From contig NC_059358.1 of NCBI RefSeq assembly GCF_019703515.2, positions 45,704,594 through 45,768,593 on the forward strand: a DNA stretch of 64,000 nt, written 5' to 3'. The stretch comes from Myxocyprinus asiaticus (lineage: Eukaryota; Chordata; Actinopteri; Cypriniformes; Catostomidae). Made by a program: the position numbers and the translations under genes. Shown here one piece after another: positions 9,967 through 21,111 of this stretch (the first letter of the stretch is position 1; each line of letters starts with the position of its first letter). Below the pieces are notes generated by a model. The model worked only from the letters and a program-made list of their open reading frames with translations, did no database searches and had not been told where the DNA came from.

Positions 9967-12019
9967 GAAAGAGTGAGAGAGAGAGCTATCTCTGGTGGTC
10001 CTGTGGTGCGGCTGACAGGTAAGATTGGTAAGGCCTTTAATATGATGCAGTAGCTGTCTGTCCAGCTAATCTAGATATCACACAGCACGTCCCTATTTGT
10101 GGTACAAAGAATGATGAAAACACTCATAGAGAATCCTTCTCTCAGACTCAGAGAGAGCTCAGGTCACCTCAAGCAGACTAGCAGATTTATTCATTCATGA
10201 ACTGCAGCTATACACAACTGATCTCTGGTGTCAGACACACATTCTACTGTGCAACACTGAGGTTTATAACTATAAGGCAGGATTGAGGCAAAATCACAGA
10301 GAATATGCTTCAAACACACAAGATTATGAAACAAATCACATCTAACCCACTGTCATTCCTCCCATGGTGCTACCATGAGACAGTGAAGGTATCATATGGT
10401 AATATATCTATGCTAGGGTGTTGTGCATGGTTGCCAGTATTGTTACTCATTTGCTAAGGTGTTCTATACGTTGAATAGTAAGTTTATCTGTATATCTTTA
10501 TCTTTTCCATGCCATCTGACAGCTTTTTTTTTAATTTATTTTATTTTATTTTAATTTCATGATTTAGTTTCACAATCCCTGCATTCTGTCCATTCTGTCC
10601 AGCTGATGTTAAACACAGAGTGAGTCTTGTGTGAATGCATCTGTTCAATGTTCTGGGCATGACCGTAGCACAGTGGTGTCCAAACTTTTCGGCCAAATGC
10701 AGAAAAAAACAAGATGCTGTGGGCCGCATCACTGTAATAATTAAAAACAAAATGTCTAGAAGCTACTAGATTGCCATTATGCATAATATTTATATTGTAC
10801 ACTTAATATTATGCAAGTTTTAATCATAATTTGGGCTCTATGGTATGCTTGTGTAGGCCCTACATTTAAATAAAGGATAGGGTATTTCACTCACTAAGAA
10901 CTCTTATAATGGAACAGTGAGGCATCTTATACAAAATATTATACTCATTTATTAAAATTTGTATCTTTTTGACATCCATTCAGTGGCACTGCAAAGAACA
11001 TAGATCTGCTACTGAGTGTTGGGTGTGACCCATCACAATAATCAGAATCAGATTACATTTTATCACTTTATAAAGTGATGCAAGTAATTCCTTCCTTTTC
11101 ACTTTTCAAGGAATTACTCTTTATAGCTATCCAGTTATGACTTCTGTTCTGTTGTTATTTCCGTTACAAATACAGAATAAAAATGATAGTGCTTCATTAT
11201 ATTTTGTAGACGTGCTTGTGCAAGCAGAGCGGATAAAGAGAGCGTGAAAGTAATCCATATGACTCCAGTTGTTAAATACATAACTTCAGAAGTGGTATGA
11301 TAGTTGTGGGTGAGAAACAGATCAATATTTAACTCCTTTTTAATCAGAAATTCTCCTCCCTGTCCAGTAGAGGGGTGATATGCACAGAGAATGTAAATCA
11401 CCAAAAACAGAAGAAGGAGAAAGTGAAAATACAGGAAAACACCTATCATATCGCTTCAGAAGTGGAGTTCTTTTATGTTGCCCTTATGTGGATTTTGGAG
11501 CTTCAAAATGTTGGCACCCATTCACTTGCATTGTGAGGACCTGAGATTGTGAGAGCTGAGATATTCCTATAAAAATCTTTGTTTGTGTTCAGCAGAAGAT
11601 AGAAAGTCATGCACATCTGGGATGGCATGAGGGTGAGTAAATGATGAGAGATTTTTCATTTTTGGTTAAATTAACATTTTATCACTGAAAATGCAACAAA
11701 AAGAAGTGTACTACGAGTACCCGGATGATGCACTTCTTCAACTGTCAAAACGAAGTGTGTAATGTGGGACACTTCCTGCCCTTTGTAGCAGGAGGGGTGG
11801 AGTTACCTGACTGCATTGCTGGTCTGACAATACAATTGTAAATAATGGAGAATGTTACAGCTAGTGAAACATCAGTAAAGACAGCACCTTACAAATGTGA
11901 GTTGAATGCTTTACCATCACACCATGCTGTGTGAATATGTACTGTATTTTGTTTAAGATACAAGTGTTGAACTGAGGTTAGCTAACGCATCGCATTTGTT
12001 TAAAATGTCACTTCCGTCA
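9967..12019. other. Non-coding stretch with small repeat fragments
   Basis: No exon or convincing reading frame was seen. At about 10670-10740 the segment 'cagtggtgtccaaactttt...gggccgcat' resembles the end of a hAT-like repeat. At about 11555-11680 a fragment of the family containing 'gagggtgagtaaatgatga' is present. The rest looks unique. Confidence 0.5.
11555..11680 (+). repeat. Cyprinid-type dispersed repeat fragment ('gggtgagtaaatgatga' family)
   Basis: 'gtgttcagcagaagat', 'catctgggatggcatgagggtg' (split here) and 'agtaaatgatgagag' followed by 'tttttggttaaatta' match a family seen again at about 20170-20390, 14965-15010 and 39590-39645. Related ends occur near 44080-44110 and 60980-61020. 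I know this family as abundant in carp and zebrafish genomes. Its class is not resolved here. Confidence 0.65.
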
Positions 12020-12627
12020 GCTGTTAAACAGTGAGACAATGTGGATTGAAGGCCTCTCCAGGTCTCCGTTTAACCATTAGACGACCAGGTGGAGGATCGG
12101 TGATGATCTGGTGGTGCTTCAGCAAGGCTGGAATCGGGCAGATTTGTCTCAAGAGGAAGATGGATGGCCACAAGTCATCAAACAAAGCCGAGCTGCTTGA
12201 ATTTTTGTGCCAGGAGTGGCATAAAGTCACCCAACAGCAATGTGAAAGACTGGTAGAGAGCATGCCAATGACGCATGAAAGCTGTTATTGAAAATCAGGG
12301 TTATTCCACCAAATATTGATTTCTGAACTCTTCCTAAGTTAAAACATTAGCATTGTGTTGTTTAAAAATGAATATAAACTTGTTTTCTTTGCATTATTCA
12401 AGGTCTGAAAACATGGCATCTTTTTTGTTATTTTGACCAGTTGACATTTTTTGCAAATAAATGCTTTAAATGTCAATATTTTGGGGGGGGGGATTTGGGA
12501 GAAATGTTGTCAGTACTTTATAGAATAAAACAAAAATGTTCATTTTACTCAAACGCATTCCTATAAATAGCAAATCCAGAGAAACTGATAATTTAGCAGT
12601 GGTCCCTTAATTTTTTCCAGAGCTGTA
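12020..12627 (+). mobile_element. Tc1-like transposon remnant
   Basis: The translated piece GGGSVMIWWCFSKAGIGQ corresponds to the central catalytic-domain segment of Tc1 transposases. FLCQEWHKVTQQQCERLVES, from 12210 onward, corresponds to the C-terminus. The sequence between them, including the second catalytic Asp and the Glu, is deleted. The right end 'ttttttccagagctgta' is a Tc1-family terminal sequence. The N-terminal half and left terminal repeat are absent. Confidence 0.75.
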
Positions 12628-12677
12628 TGTGTGTAATATGAGCCCGTTGAGGTGGTGTGCGAGTCAGTGCTGTCAGT

Positions 12678-13176
12678 CAGTCAGTCAGTGTTTTCATTCA
12701 TCTGCACCCTGTGATCACTGGGATTAACACTACAATACTAAAGCAGGGAAATAGCTTTATAGAGCTTTAAACTAAGAACTTTCGCATGAAGCGATCTAGC
12801 GCTTACCCCTTGCTGGAGTTTCCACATTGGAGAGGACATACAGTTCAAAATGGTGGAGGAGATTGCGGTTTCAATAGTGAATGACTCACGCGCACCAGCT
12901 GCTGCAAAATAGGGAGGAATACCCCCACTCAGTCAGTCAGTGTTTTCATTCATCTGCACCCCGTGATCACTGGGATTACCACTACAACACTAAAGCTGGG
13001 AAATAGCTTTATAGAGCTTTAAACTAACAACTTTAGCATGAAGCGATTCAGCGCTTACCCCTTGCCGGAGTTTCCACATTGGAGAGGACATACAGTTCAA
13101 AATGGTGGAGGAGATTGCGGTTTCAATAGTGAATGACTCGCACGCACCGGCTGCTGCAAAATAGGGAGGAATACCC
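12678..13176. repeat. Two-copy tandem repeat, 252-bp period
   Basis: Copy 1 (about 12678-12927) and copy 2 (about 12930-13176) match closely from 'cagtcagtgttttcattcatc' through 'gcttaccccttgc' to 'tagggaggaatacccc'. The junction lies in a (CAGT)n tract, which suggests duplication by unequal exchange or slippage. No coding role is seen. Confidence 0.85.
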
Positions 13177-13314
13177 CTGCTCGGATGGCTATTTTTCCAC
13201 AGAGAAAATAGGATGTATTTGACCAAAATGACATTATCTTCAGAAAGCTGACTAACACACTACAGCATCTCTGCTTTAGAGTCGCGACTAACTCAGGTAA
13301 TCGCACACACTCCA

Positions 13315-13315
<1 letters not shown>

Positions 13316-13382
<67 letters not shown>
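13316..13382. repeat. (CT)n(CA)n compound microsatellite
   Basis: About 16 CT units run directly into about 15 CA units. Confidence 0.95.
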
Positions 13383-13385
<3 letters not shown>

Positions 13386-13682
13386 TGGTGCGGCTATCCT
13401 TATGAGGACTCTCCATAGACATAATGATTTTTATACTGTACGAACTTTAGATTCTATCCCCTAACCCTACCCCTAAACCTAACCCTCACAAAAAACTTTC
13501 TGCATTTTTATATTTTCAAAAAACATTGTTTAGTATGTTTTTTTTAAGCAATTTGAATTATGTGGACACTAGAAATGTCCTCATAAACCACATATATAGC
13601 ATAATACCCTTGTAAATACCAGTTTGTAACCTAAAACATTGTCCTCGTAAACCACCACACACACACACACACACACACACAT
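13383..13682. repeat. Fish dispersed repeat with telomere-like core, ending in (CA)n
   Basis: The segment holds 'ccctaaccctacccctaaac' and 'ctaaccctcacaaaaaactt', then paired 'gtcctcataaaccac' and 'gtcctcgtaaaccacc' motifs, and ends in a CA microsatellite. I recognise it as a common fish intronic repeat. The telomere resemblance is limited to about 35 degenerate bases. Confidence 0.65.
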
Positions 13683-13960
13683 CCTTGTTTCTCCAATAAC
13701 TTGTTAGAAACAGCCCAAGCCGTGATACTTCTAAAGTGACATTTTTGAGAGGCTTGGACGCATCATTTGGTTTGAACCAGCAATGGCAGATTCTGATCCG
13801 TCACGTAAGATAAAAGTTCCATGCACAAATGCGTTTTCTATGACCGTACTCAGTTTTTCATAATTTTTTTATTTTTATTTACTTGTTCATTGAACAAAAA
13901 ACAATAAAACAATGCAACTAATCATAAAATCATGTACAGTTAGGATGGCAAAATACAGTA
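13683..13960. other. Unremarkable non-coding DNA
   Basis: No frame, repeat family or regulatory site could be supported in this stretch. Confidence 0.5.
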
Positions 13961-13989
13961 TGTTTATAGGATGAACTATAAGCTTTTAA

Positions 13990-14396
13990 AACATTGTTGT
14001 CCGAGGCCATACGTCCAGTGAAACTCTATGGTATTTTGGACCAAATTCACTTGATTGGTTCAAGCCAAATTAGACAGATGCCAAAATACAACCCAGACTA
14101 TGTAAAATATGGGCTTGCTTGCAATGAGGATACATATGATTTGAGCAGTGAATTATTGGCTGCTGAAAGCATGATGTCATTGAAATTCAAGACATTTTGA
14201 AACCAAACATGCAACAGTGATGCATATTGTTGGGCCTATGCAGTTCATGGTAATGTTAATATCTGTTAATGTGTTATTTAATTGACATTTTTGTTAAATT
14301 TTGTACAATTAATAATTTTGGTACTGTGTTGGGTCACAACTTGATGTCCAACTAAAAAATTACCTGAAGCAAAAACCAGTTGAGAATCACTGATCT
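13990..14396 (+). mobile_element. hAT (Charlie-like) remnant
   Basis: The right end, read in reverse, is CAGTGATTCTCAACTGGTTT, a Charlie-type hAT terminus. Inside, MPKYNPDYVKYGLACNED resembles the N-terminal start of Charlie/ZBED5-like transposases (K-Y-x-x-x-Y-x-K-Y-G-F), after which the coding region is mostly deleted. The left terminus was not found. Confidence 0.5.
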
Positions 14397-15018
14397 ACAC
14401 ATGGGCTTTTTTGGGTGTACTTTTCCTTTATCTAAATTTTTATTTGTCTGTTCTTACCTGCTTTAGAGTACAGATGTGAAATAATCATAATGTAACCATC
14501 CCATTATCAATTCTGGTTCCCATGGGGTATGTTAGAGCTATCTTTAGACCGCAGTGAGGCAGACAGTCCAGCTAAAATAAGCAACACGATTTTCAGTAAC
14601 GTTTGATGTCAGTGTTTGTCAGCGCCAATCAGTGAGACATTCACAGAGAGAGGTGGGGATGTAGTCGAAAAATGACTTTCGGTTTGGAAGATTCGACAAG
14701 CATAATACATCACCCTTGTTTTTTTTTCTTCCTTTGAGTAACTCTGTTTCTTCTCTCCTCCACCATCTTTTATTAATGATGCCCCTCATTTTGCTACTTC
14801 CACAGACCACAGTTTTGCTTACTGTGCAGAGATCAATAATTCACAGTCTCCTAAAGAAAGGAATACCTTCACATTGTGTAGATTTTTCCCTCAACTACTG
14901 TGCACACACCCTAATTAAAATAAGAGACACAGGAAAACAGTTCTGCTGGGTTGCTGGGAGAATTTCTTTTGTCATAATTTAATCACCCTCATGTTGTTCC
15001 AAACCCTTATGAAACATC
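14397..15018. other. Non-coding stretch, no gene seen
   Basis: AT-rich DNA without supported exons. Near 14965-15010 'ataatttaatcaccctcatg' and 'ttgttccaaacccttatga' match, in reverse, the cyprinid-type repeat also seen at 11.6 and 20.3 kb. Confidence 0.5.
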
Positions 15019-16057
15019 AAAAGCCACAACATGTATGTTAGATCAAATACCAACTAAGCTCTTAAAAGAGGTATTCCCTGTAATCTCAGAACAACTTCTT
15101 AATATTATTAACTCCTCAATATCCTTAGGACAAGAAACTTTAAAATGGCAGTTATCAAACCGCTTATTAAGTCACAGCTTGATCCTGGAGAATTGGCTAA
15201 TTATAGACCAATTTCATATCTCCCATTTATGTCTAAAATACTAGAAAAGGTAGTGTCCTCCCAACTATGTTCATTTCTACAGAGAAATAGTATATATGAA
15301 CAATTTCAGTCAGGATGTAGGCCCCATCACAGTACAGAGCCTGCACTTATCAGAGTTACAAATTACTTGCTCTTATCATCTGATCGCGGCTGCATTTCTC
15401 TTCTAGTGCTTTTAGATCTTAGTGCTGCCTTCGACACCATAGATCACGACATTCTCTTGAATAGGCTTGAGAATTATGTTGGCATTTGTTGACTTGCATT
15501 AGCATGGTTTAGGTCCTATTTAGCAGACCGCTACCACTTTGTGTGTAAATGAGGAATTGTCAAATCAAACAAAAAGTTAAGTATGGAGTGCCACAGGGAT
15601 CAGTTTTAGGGCCTCTGCTTTTCTACTTTATATATGCTTCCCCTGGGAGATATGATCAGTAATCGTGAAATAAGTTTCCGATGATACACAACTTTATATT
15701 TATTCGAAACCGAACGAAATTTCACAATTCTCCAAATTAGCAGAGTATATAAATGAAATCAAAGATTGGATGGACAGAAATTTCCTTCATCTAAATTCCG
15801 ACAAAACAGAGGTACTAATTATTGGACCAAAAACCTCTAAAAATAAGCTGCTAAAATATAATTTGACTCTCGATGGATGTACTGTTACATTGTCTTCTAC
15901 AGCGAAGAACTTAGGTGTTATATTTGATACCAGTCTGTCCTTTGAAAATCAAATTTCCAATGTTTAAATAACAGCATTCTTCCACCTCAGAAATACTGCT
16001 AAGTTACGACACATGCTCTCTGTTGCTGATGCCGAAAAACTAATTCATGCGTTCTAG
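15019..16057 (+). pseudogene. L2-type LINE reverse transcriptase fragment
   Basis: Segments in order are DQIPTKLLKEVFPVISEQLL and PLIKSQLDPGELANYRPISY, then ILEKVVSSQLCSFLQRN. Next come FQSGCRPHHSTEPALIRV and the catalytic motif A LLVLLDLSAAFDTIDHDIL. Later, in other frames, GVPQGSVLGPLL-like sequence, the motif C region near 15680 (stop-ridden) and LHLNSDKTEVLIIGPK appear. These are typical of fish L2/CR1-group ORF2. Frameshifts and stops, for example after YVGIC at 15492, make it dead. It is 5'-truncated, and its end abuts an L1 copy. Confidence 0.85.
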
Positions 16058-16084
16058 GCCTAGCCTCCATAGAATTATTCATTT

Positions 16085-17317
16085 TTTCTCCAAATTTTCA
16101 GGATATAGGGTGAATTGGTCTAAATCGGAAGCTCTTGCCCTGACAGCATATTGCGCTGCCAAGGCTTTCCAACTTGGCGCCTTTCAATGGCCCAAGCAAG
16201 GCACTAGGTATTAAGGCATTTTATTTCCAGAAAATTTGAGAGATTTAGTTAAGAGTTCATTTTGACCCATTAATGAAAAGGTTCTCGTGTGATGTGGATA
16301 GGTAGGCTACATCTGTCTATGACAGGGAAGGTCAATGTCATAAAAATTAATTGTATCCCCAAATTCAATGATATACTACAGTGTCTTCCTCTAGAATTTC
16401 CTCTTTCTTATTTTAAATTATTTGATAGAATATCTAAGTCTTTTATTTGGAATGGTAAATGACCTTGGTTGCATTTCAGTAAGTTACATAAGACCAATTG
16501 ACAAAGGAGGCCTAGGCCTCCCCAAAATGTTGTTTATTACTATGCTTTTAATGTCAGACACCTGGCCTATTGGTCTCTTCCACCTGAGAGAACCCCTCCC
16601 TGGTACAACATTGAACAAGCGGTTCTTGCCCCAATCTCACCATTGCAAAGTCTTTCTATTAAATTGCCTAGAGAAGCAAAAATGCATCCTAATATTTCAC
16701 ATTTATATTCAGTATGGACAAAGGTTTCTCACATGTTCAATTCTGATACTTACCTAAATGTTTCCTAAAGTATATGGCTGAACCCCAAATTATGTATTAA
16801 CAAGTCCCCTTTTTGCTGGAAAGAATAGATTGAGAGGAGTGTTGCCACACTTGGTGACCTTTATGAAAACGGAGCTTTGAGATAATTTGAAAATATAACC
16901 CAGATATTTCTAGGTCTCAATTTTTTCAGGTATTTACAGTTGCACCATCTACTTTGTACTATTTTTGGTGGTAGTGCACAACCCCGTAAAGCTGCAGACA
17001 CCCGCTGTATGGTGCTCACAGCCTTTGGAAAGGGTCATGAAGCATCAGTGTATCATTCCTTGTTGATTCAGAGTCTAGATGACGGGGCATTAACTGCTCT
17101 TAAGAGGTTATGGGAAAGAGATTTGAACTTGGTATTGGAGGATGGGGAGTGGGAAAGGATTTAAAAAAGTATTTAAACTATGTCTAGGGATGCAAGGGTA
17201 CACAATATTCAGTTTAAGATTTTGCATCGTTTCTACTGGACTCCCTCTAGATTGTTTAGGCTTGTTCTAAAAGGCACACCTACCTGCTGGCAATGTCAGT
17301 TGGAGGATGGAGACATA
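16085..17317 (+). pseudogene. L1 ORF2 fragment (RT thumb to C-terminal domain), copy B part 1
   Basis: Recognisable parts are SKSEALALTAYCAAKAFQLG, FQWPKQGTRY, ISYIRPIDKGGLGLPKMLF-like sequence (as seen: YIRPIDKGGLGLPK) and ALKRLWERDLNL. The last is IQFKILHRFYWTPSRLFRL, which leads into CWQCQLEDGDI. These match the minus-strand copy C and plus-strand copy D position by position. Stops and frameshifts are frequent. Confidence 0.8.
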
Positions 17318-18684
17318 CAGTGCATTTGGAAAGTATTCACAGCACTTCATTTTTTCCACATTTTGTTATGTTACAGCCTTATTCCAAAATGGATTAAATT
17401 AATTATTTTCCTAAAAATTCTACAAACAATACCCCATAATGACAATGTGAAAGAAGTTTGTTTGAAATCTTTGCAAATTTATTAAAAAAAAAAAAATGAA
17501 AAAAAAAAAAAATCACATACATAAGTATTCACAGCCTTTGCCATGACACTCAAAATTGAGCTCAGGTGCATCCTGTTTCCACTGATCATCCTTGAGATGT
17601 TTCTACAACTTGATTGGAGTCCACCTGTGGTAAATTCAGTTGACTGGACATGATTTGGAAAGGCACACACCTGTCTATATAAGGTCCCACAGTTAGCAGT
17701 GCATGTCAGAGCACAAACCAAGCCATGAAGTCCAAGGAATAGTCTGTAGACCTCTGACAGGATTGTATCGAGGCACAGATCTGGGGAAGGGTACAGAAAA
17801 ATTTCTGCAGCATTGAAGGTCCCAATGAGTACAGTAGCCTCCATCATCCAAATATGGAAGAAGTTTGGAACCACCAGGACTCTTCCTAGAGCTGGCCGTC
17901 TGGCCAAACTGAGTGATGGGGGAGAAGGGCCTTAGTCAGGAAGGTGACCAAGAACCCGATGGTCACTCTCACAGAGCTCCAGCATTTCTCTGTGGAGAGA
18001 GAGGAGAACCTTCCAGAAGAACAACCATCTCTGCAGCACTCCACCAATCAGGCCTGTATGGTAGAGTGGCCAGATGGAAGCCACTTCTCAGTAAAAGGCA
18101 CATGACAGCCCGCCTGGAGTTTGCCAAAAGGCATCTGAAGGACTCTCAGACCATGAGAAACAAAGATTGAACTCTTTGGCCTGAATGGCAAGCGTCATGT
18201 CTGGAGGAAACCAGGCACCGCTCATCACCTGGCCAATACCATCCCTACAGTGAAGCATGGTGGTGGCAGCATCATGCTGTGGGGATGTTTTTCAGCGGCA
18301 GGAACTGGGAGACTAGTCAGGATCGAGGGAAAGATGAATGCAGCAATGTACAGAGACATCCTTGATGAAAACCTGCTCCAGAGTGCACTGGACCTCAGAC
18401 TGGGGCGAAGGTTCATCTTCCAACAGGACAACGACCCTAAGCACACAGCCAAGATAACAAAGGAGTGGCTACGGGACAACTATGTGAATGTCCTTGAGTG
18501 GCCCAGCCAGAGCCCATTTATACATTTGCAAAGATTTCAAACAAACTTCTTTCACGTTGTCATTATGGGGTATTGTTTGTAGAATTTTGAGGAAAATAAT
18601 GAATTTAATCCATTTTGGAATAAGGCTGTAACATAACAAAATGTGGAAAAAGTGAAGTGCTGTGAATACTTTCCGGATGCACTG
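17318..18684 (+). mobile_element. Tc1-like transposon inserted in L1 copy B
   Basis: The ends are CAGTGCATTTGGAAAGTATT and the complement of CAGTGCATCCGGAAAGTATT, flanked by TA at 17316-17317 and 18685-18686. Excision would restore the L1 frame (DGDI-AHALWFC). The terminal repeats extend at least 60 bp inward ('ccacattttgttatgttaca'). The interior encodes a broken transposase. Confidence 0.92.
17910..18582 (+). pseudogene. Tc1-like transposase remnant
   Basis: Pieces in order are GLYGRVARWKPLLSKRHMTA, LEFAKRHLKDSQTM, then [19 protein letters not shown] and the second catalytic Asp in [16 protein letters not shown]. It ends at VLEWPSQSP and then jumps into the terminal repeat. The third catalytic residue (Glu of the usual LNPIE motif) and the C-terminus are deleted. 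The first Asp region is broken at about 18160-18180. The DNA-binding half is barely recognisable. Confidence 0.85.
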
Positions 18685-18686
18685 TA

Positions 18687-19052
18687 GCCCATGCTCTGTG
18701 GTTCTGCGCTAAGATTCAAGAATTCTGGGTAAGAGTCCAGAATTTTATCTGTGAGGTTTTAGATACTCGCATTTCATTCTACCCCAGACTATGTATATTG
18801 GGTGATGGGGCGGTCATTAAAGTACATCACAAATATACAAAAAGCTGGGTCCAAACTAGTGTAATGATTGGCAGACAGATACTTCTTAGAGGATGGAAGT
18901 CAATTGGCGCTCCCTCATTTCAAGCATGGTCCACTGAATTGGGCAGGGTTGCGGCATTTGAAAATATGTCATATAAACACCTTGGCAAAATAGACACATA
19001 TGGTAAGAAATGGGACAGGTATTTGGCCTTTCTGGAGGGTTCTCAGTGAGGA
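18687..19052 (+). pseudogene. L1 ORF2 C-terminus, copy B part 2
   Basis: The frame resumes with AHALWFCAKIQEFWVRVQNF-type sequence. It continues into WVQTSVMIGRQILLRGWKSI, FQAWSTELGRVAAFENM and GKKWDRYLAFLEGSQ before the stop at about 19047. The same block ends copies C and D. Confidence 0.8.
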
Positions 19053-19325
19053 CCATGTGGAGAGAAACAGAATTGTGGTGGTAATTGTACATTCTATTCT
19101 TTGTTGATTTTTTAAAAATATTTTTTTTATGTTCTCAAATATTTCCTTTTGTTTTCTTATATGTGTGCATGGTGTAATTTAGCCTTTGACCACTGGGATA
19201 TTTGTTGAGGGGCAGGGTGGGGTTGGGAAGGGGGAGGGGGATATTATGGGAGTTAAGTTGATTCTGTATGTATATGTCCTGTTTATTCCATATTTCACAT
19301 AAGAATCAAATTTTAATAGCAAAAA

Positions 19326-20169
19326 GTAAAATATGCACAAACAATTAATATAATATATTTTATGTAAATAATAAAACATTAACAACAGAAATGTCTAGTA
19401 AATCTTCACAAACTGAAATACAATCAAGTCTCAAGTTTATCTATCTCATTGTGAGTTTATCTTTCTTAGTACAGCTAACTAATGTGACAATGCTTGACAG
19501 GTTTAATGTACCCGAATGGCGTGTAACACTGCAAAATTCACCAGCCAAATTGAAAACACACTTATTTTGCACTTGCCAGTAATTCATTTTGAACCCTGTG
19601 TTCTTCTAAAGTAACATGAGCAACCTTCAAAGAACATTCAGTGCAAGAACTCACATATTTTCCCATGAAAGTGTCTTGAAGGTGAATATGACTGCTGTAG
19701 TTTAGTGTTGTTCGTCAATGTGGTGTGTAGGTGTGTGATTTGCATGAGCTCATTCCGAAATTTGTGTATTTGATTGACAGCTGACCATGGCTTGTCAGAA
19801 CGGAAAGTGGATTTGGTACAACCTCGTAATGTGGCCACCGTCTCTCCTGCTGTCAGGATTTGCATAATCACACACTAATATCCCAAATTGCCAGAGTGAT
19901 TCTAGTAAGGGCGGCTGTCAATCATTATCAGGGGCTCCTGTCAATCACACACACTCTCATGCAAATGATGGAGGACCTACCTACAACTGGACCTCAAATC
20001 ACTTAGCCAACAAACTGCTGGCCTACTTTTTTTTTTTTTTTTTTTTACATCTATCAAGTAATAAGTAATTATTACAAGAAAGGACTATAATAACATTCTT
20101 TCACTGCTCTTCAGATAAAACATGTTCAAGGTGCTTTTTGCCCAAATCAAAATTGACTGTCAATTTCTT
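19326..20169. other. Non-coding DNA, poly-T tract
   Basis: No supported gene. A run of about 24 T lies at 20024-20047. The stretch lies downstream (3' in minus-strand sense) of the ASCC3-like exon and is best viewed as intron. Confidence 0.5.
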
Positions 20170-20390
20170 TATTGACTTTATGTATGACTTTCTTCTGTGG
20201 AACACAAAAGGTGAAATTTTGAAGAATGTGCTTGTTGCTAATTTCAGTACAATGCCAATAAATGGGGACATTCTTCAAAAGGTCTTCTTTTGTGTCCCAC
20301 AGAAGAAAGTCTTCCAGGTTTGAGATGACATAAGGGTGAGTAAATGATGACAGAATTGTCATCTGTGGGTGAACTAGTCCTTTAAGATGT
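20170..20390 (+). repeat. Cyprinid-type dispersed repeat
   Basis: 'cttctgtggaacacaaaagg' at the start and 'tttgtgtcccacagaagaaa' in the middle form an imperfect inverted pair around 'caataaatggggac'. The end reads 'gggtgagtaaatgatgacag' then 'gggtgaactagtccttta'. The family recurs elsewhere in the window and is familiar from cyprinid genomes. Confidence 0.7.
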
Positions 20391-20441
20391 TTGATTAGGT
20401 GGATATAGTTTATTGTGGAGTGCGGCACATTAATGCATTAC

Positions 20442-20605
20442 CTGACGTAGTGTCCGGGCCATCAGACTCTCCAGAACAGGCCCTCTGTCCTCATGGAGAA
20501 TATGCACTTCATCCAGGATGAGCAGTCCAACGATTTGAGACAGAGCCACATCACCCACACATTCCTGGTCACCACATCCCATTTCTCAGGAGATGTCACC
20601 AACAT
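20442..20605 (-). pseudogene. ascc3: ASCC3-like exon (DEVH helicase core), with a 1-nt deletion
   Basis: Read on the minus strand, the exon starts in frame [14 protein letters not shown]. After a 1-base deletion it continues [19 protein letters not shown] and then [19 protein letters not shown]. These match the first Ski2-like helicase cassette of ASCC3, the 3'-5' helicase of the ASC-1 complex that acts in ribosome quality control and alkylation repair; LDEVH is the Walker B/motif II box. A polypyrimidine-rich AG acceptor ('ttgttttgtacag') precedes it and CAG|GTAATG follows it. Without the deletion the exon would be 165 nt, phase 0 at both ends. No neighbouring exon was found. It may be a real exon with an assembly error, or a decaying duplicate. 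The related protein SNRNP200 is less similar here. Confidence 0.85.
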
Positions 20606-20984
20606 CTGTACAAAACAATACAGTCATTAGGCAACAAGAATGTTTTGTATACCAGTGGGTGTCATTCTCTTCTCTCTTGGAGGACTTGTTTATATTTTGC
20701 ATAAACTATCTTCACAAATGACTTGTGGAAACTGAGTCTGTACACACTTAACTCTTTATGTCTTTTAGAAGAATAATATGAGGTTTATTTAAGGGAAAAT
20801 ATGTAAAAGAAGATACAAATAAATAAATAAATAAACGAGATAAGAAGCCAGGCTATAGAAGTACATTTGCATCGTGTGTATGTTTGAAAAATACTAAAAA
20901 ACTAAAACTAACTTACTTTAATTTTAAAAACTCTTAACTTTTCTTCACCAAACATAAAACGTAAGAACAACGTTCTTAACCAAC
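20606..20984. other. Putative intron 5' of the ASCC3-like exon
   Basis: This stretch lies between the exon acceptor and the 3' end of L1 copy C. Apart from the pyrimidine tract next to the exon and an (AAAT)n run at 20818-20834, I see nothing distinctive. Confidence 0.5.
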
Positions 20985-21111
20985 ATACATCCCAGTGGTC
21001 AGACACTGAATATCAACAGACACACATATAAACAGACAGTCCAAAGAAAATACTTGATGACATAAAAAACATATAAAATTAACCAACAAAAAAGAAAAAG
21101 GGTTCCACATA

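Larger units (their letters stand above)
16058..19325 (+). mobile_element. 5'-truncated L1 LINE (copy B), split by a Tc1-like element
   Basis: Copy B begins within the RT domain (LHRIIHSFSKFSGYRVNWS) and runs to an L1 3' UTR ending at about 19325. The UTR has the same 'gaccactgggata...G-rich...gaatcaa' order as the other copies. Coding frames are broken many times. The interruption 17318-18684 lies inside the C-terminal Cys/His motif: CWQCQLEDGDI before the insert and AHALWFCAKIQEFW after it. Confidence 0.85.

Noticed and set aside
13440..13500. Telomere-like CCCTAA stretches
   Set aside because: The run is short and degenerate and is part of a dispersed fish repeat, so it is not a telomere or a chromosome fusion point.
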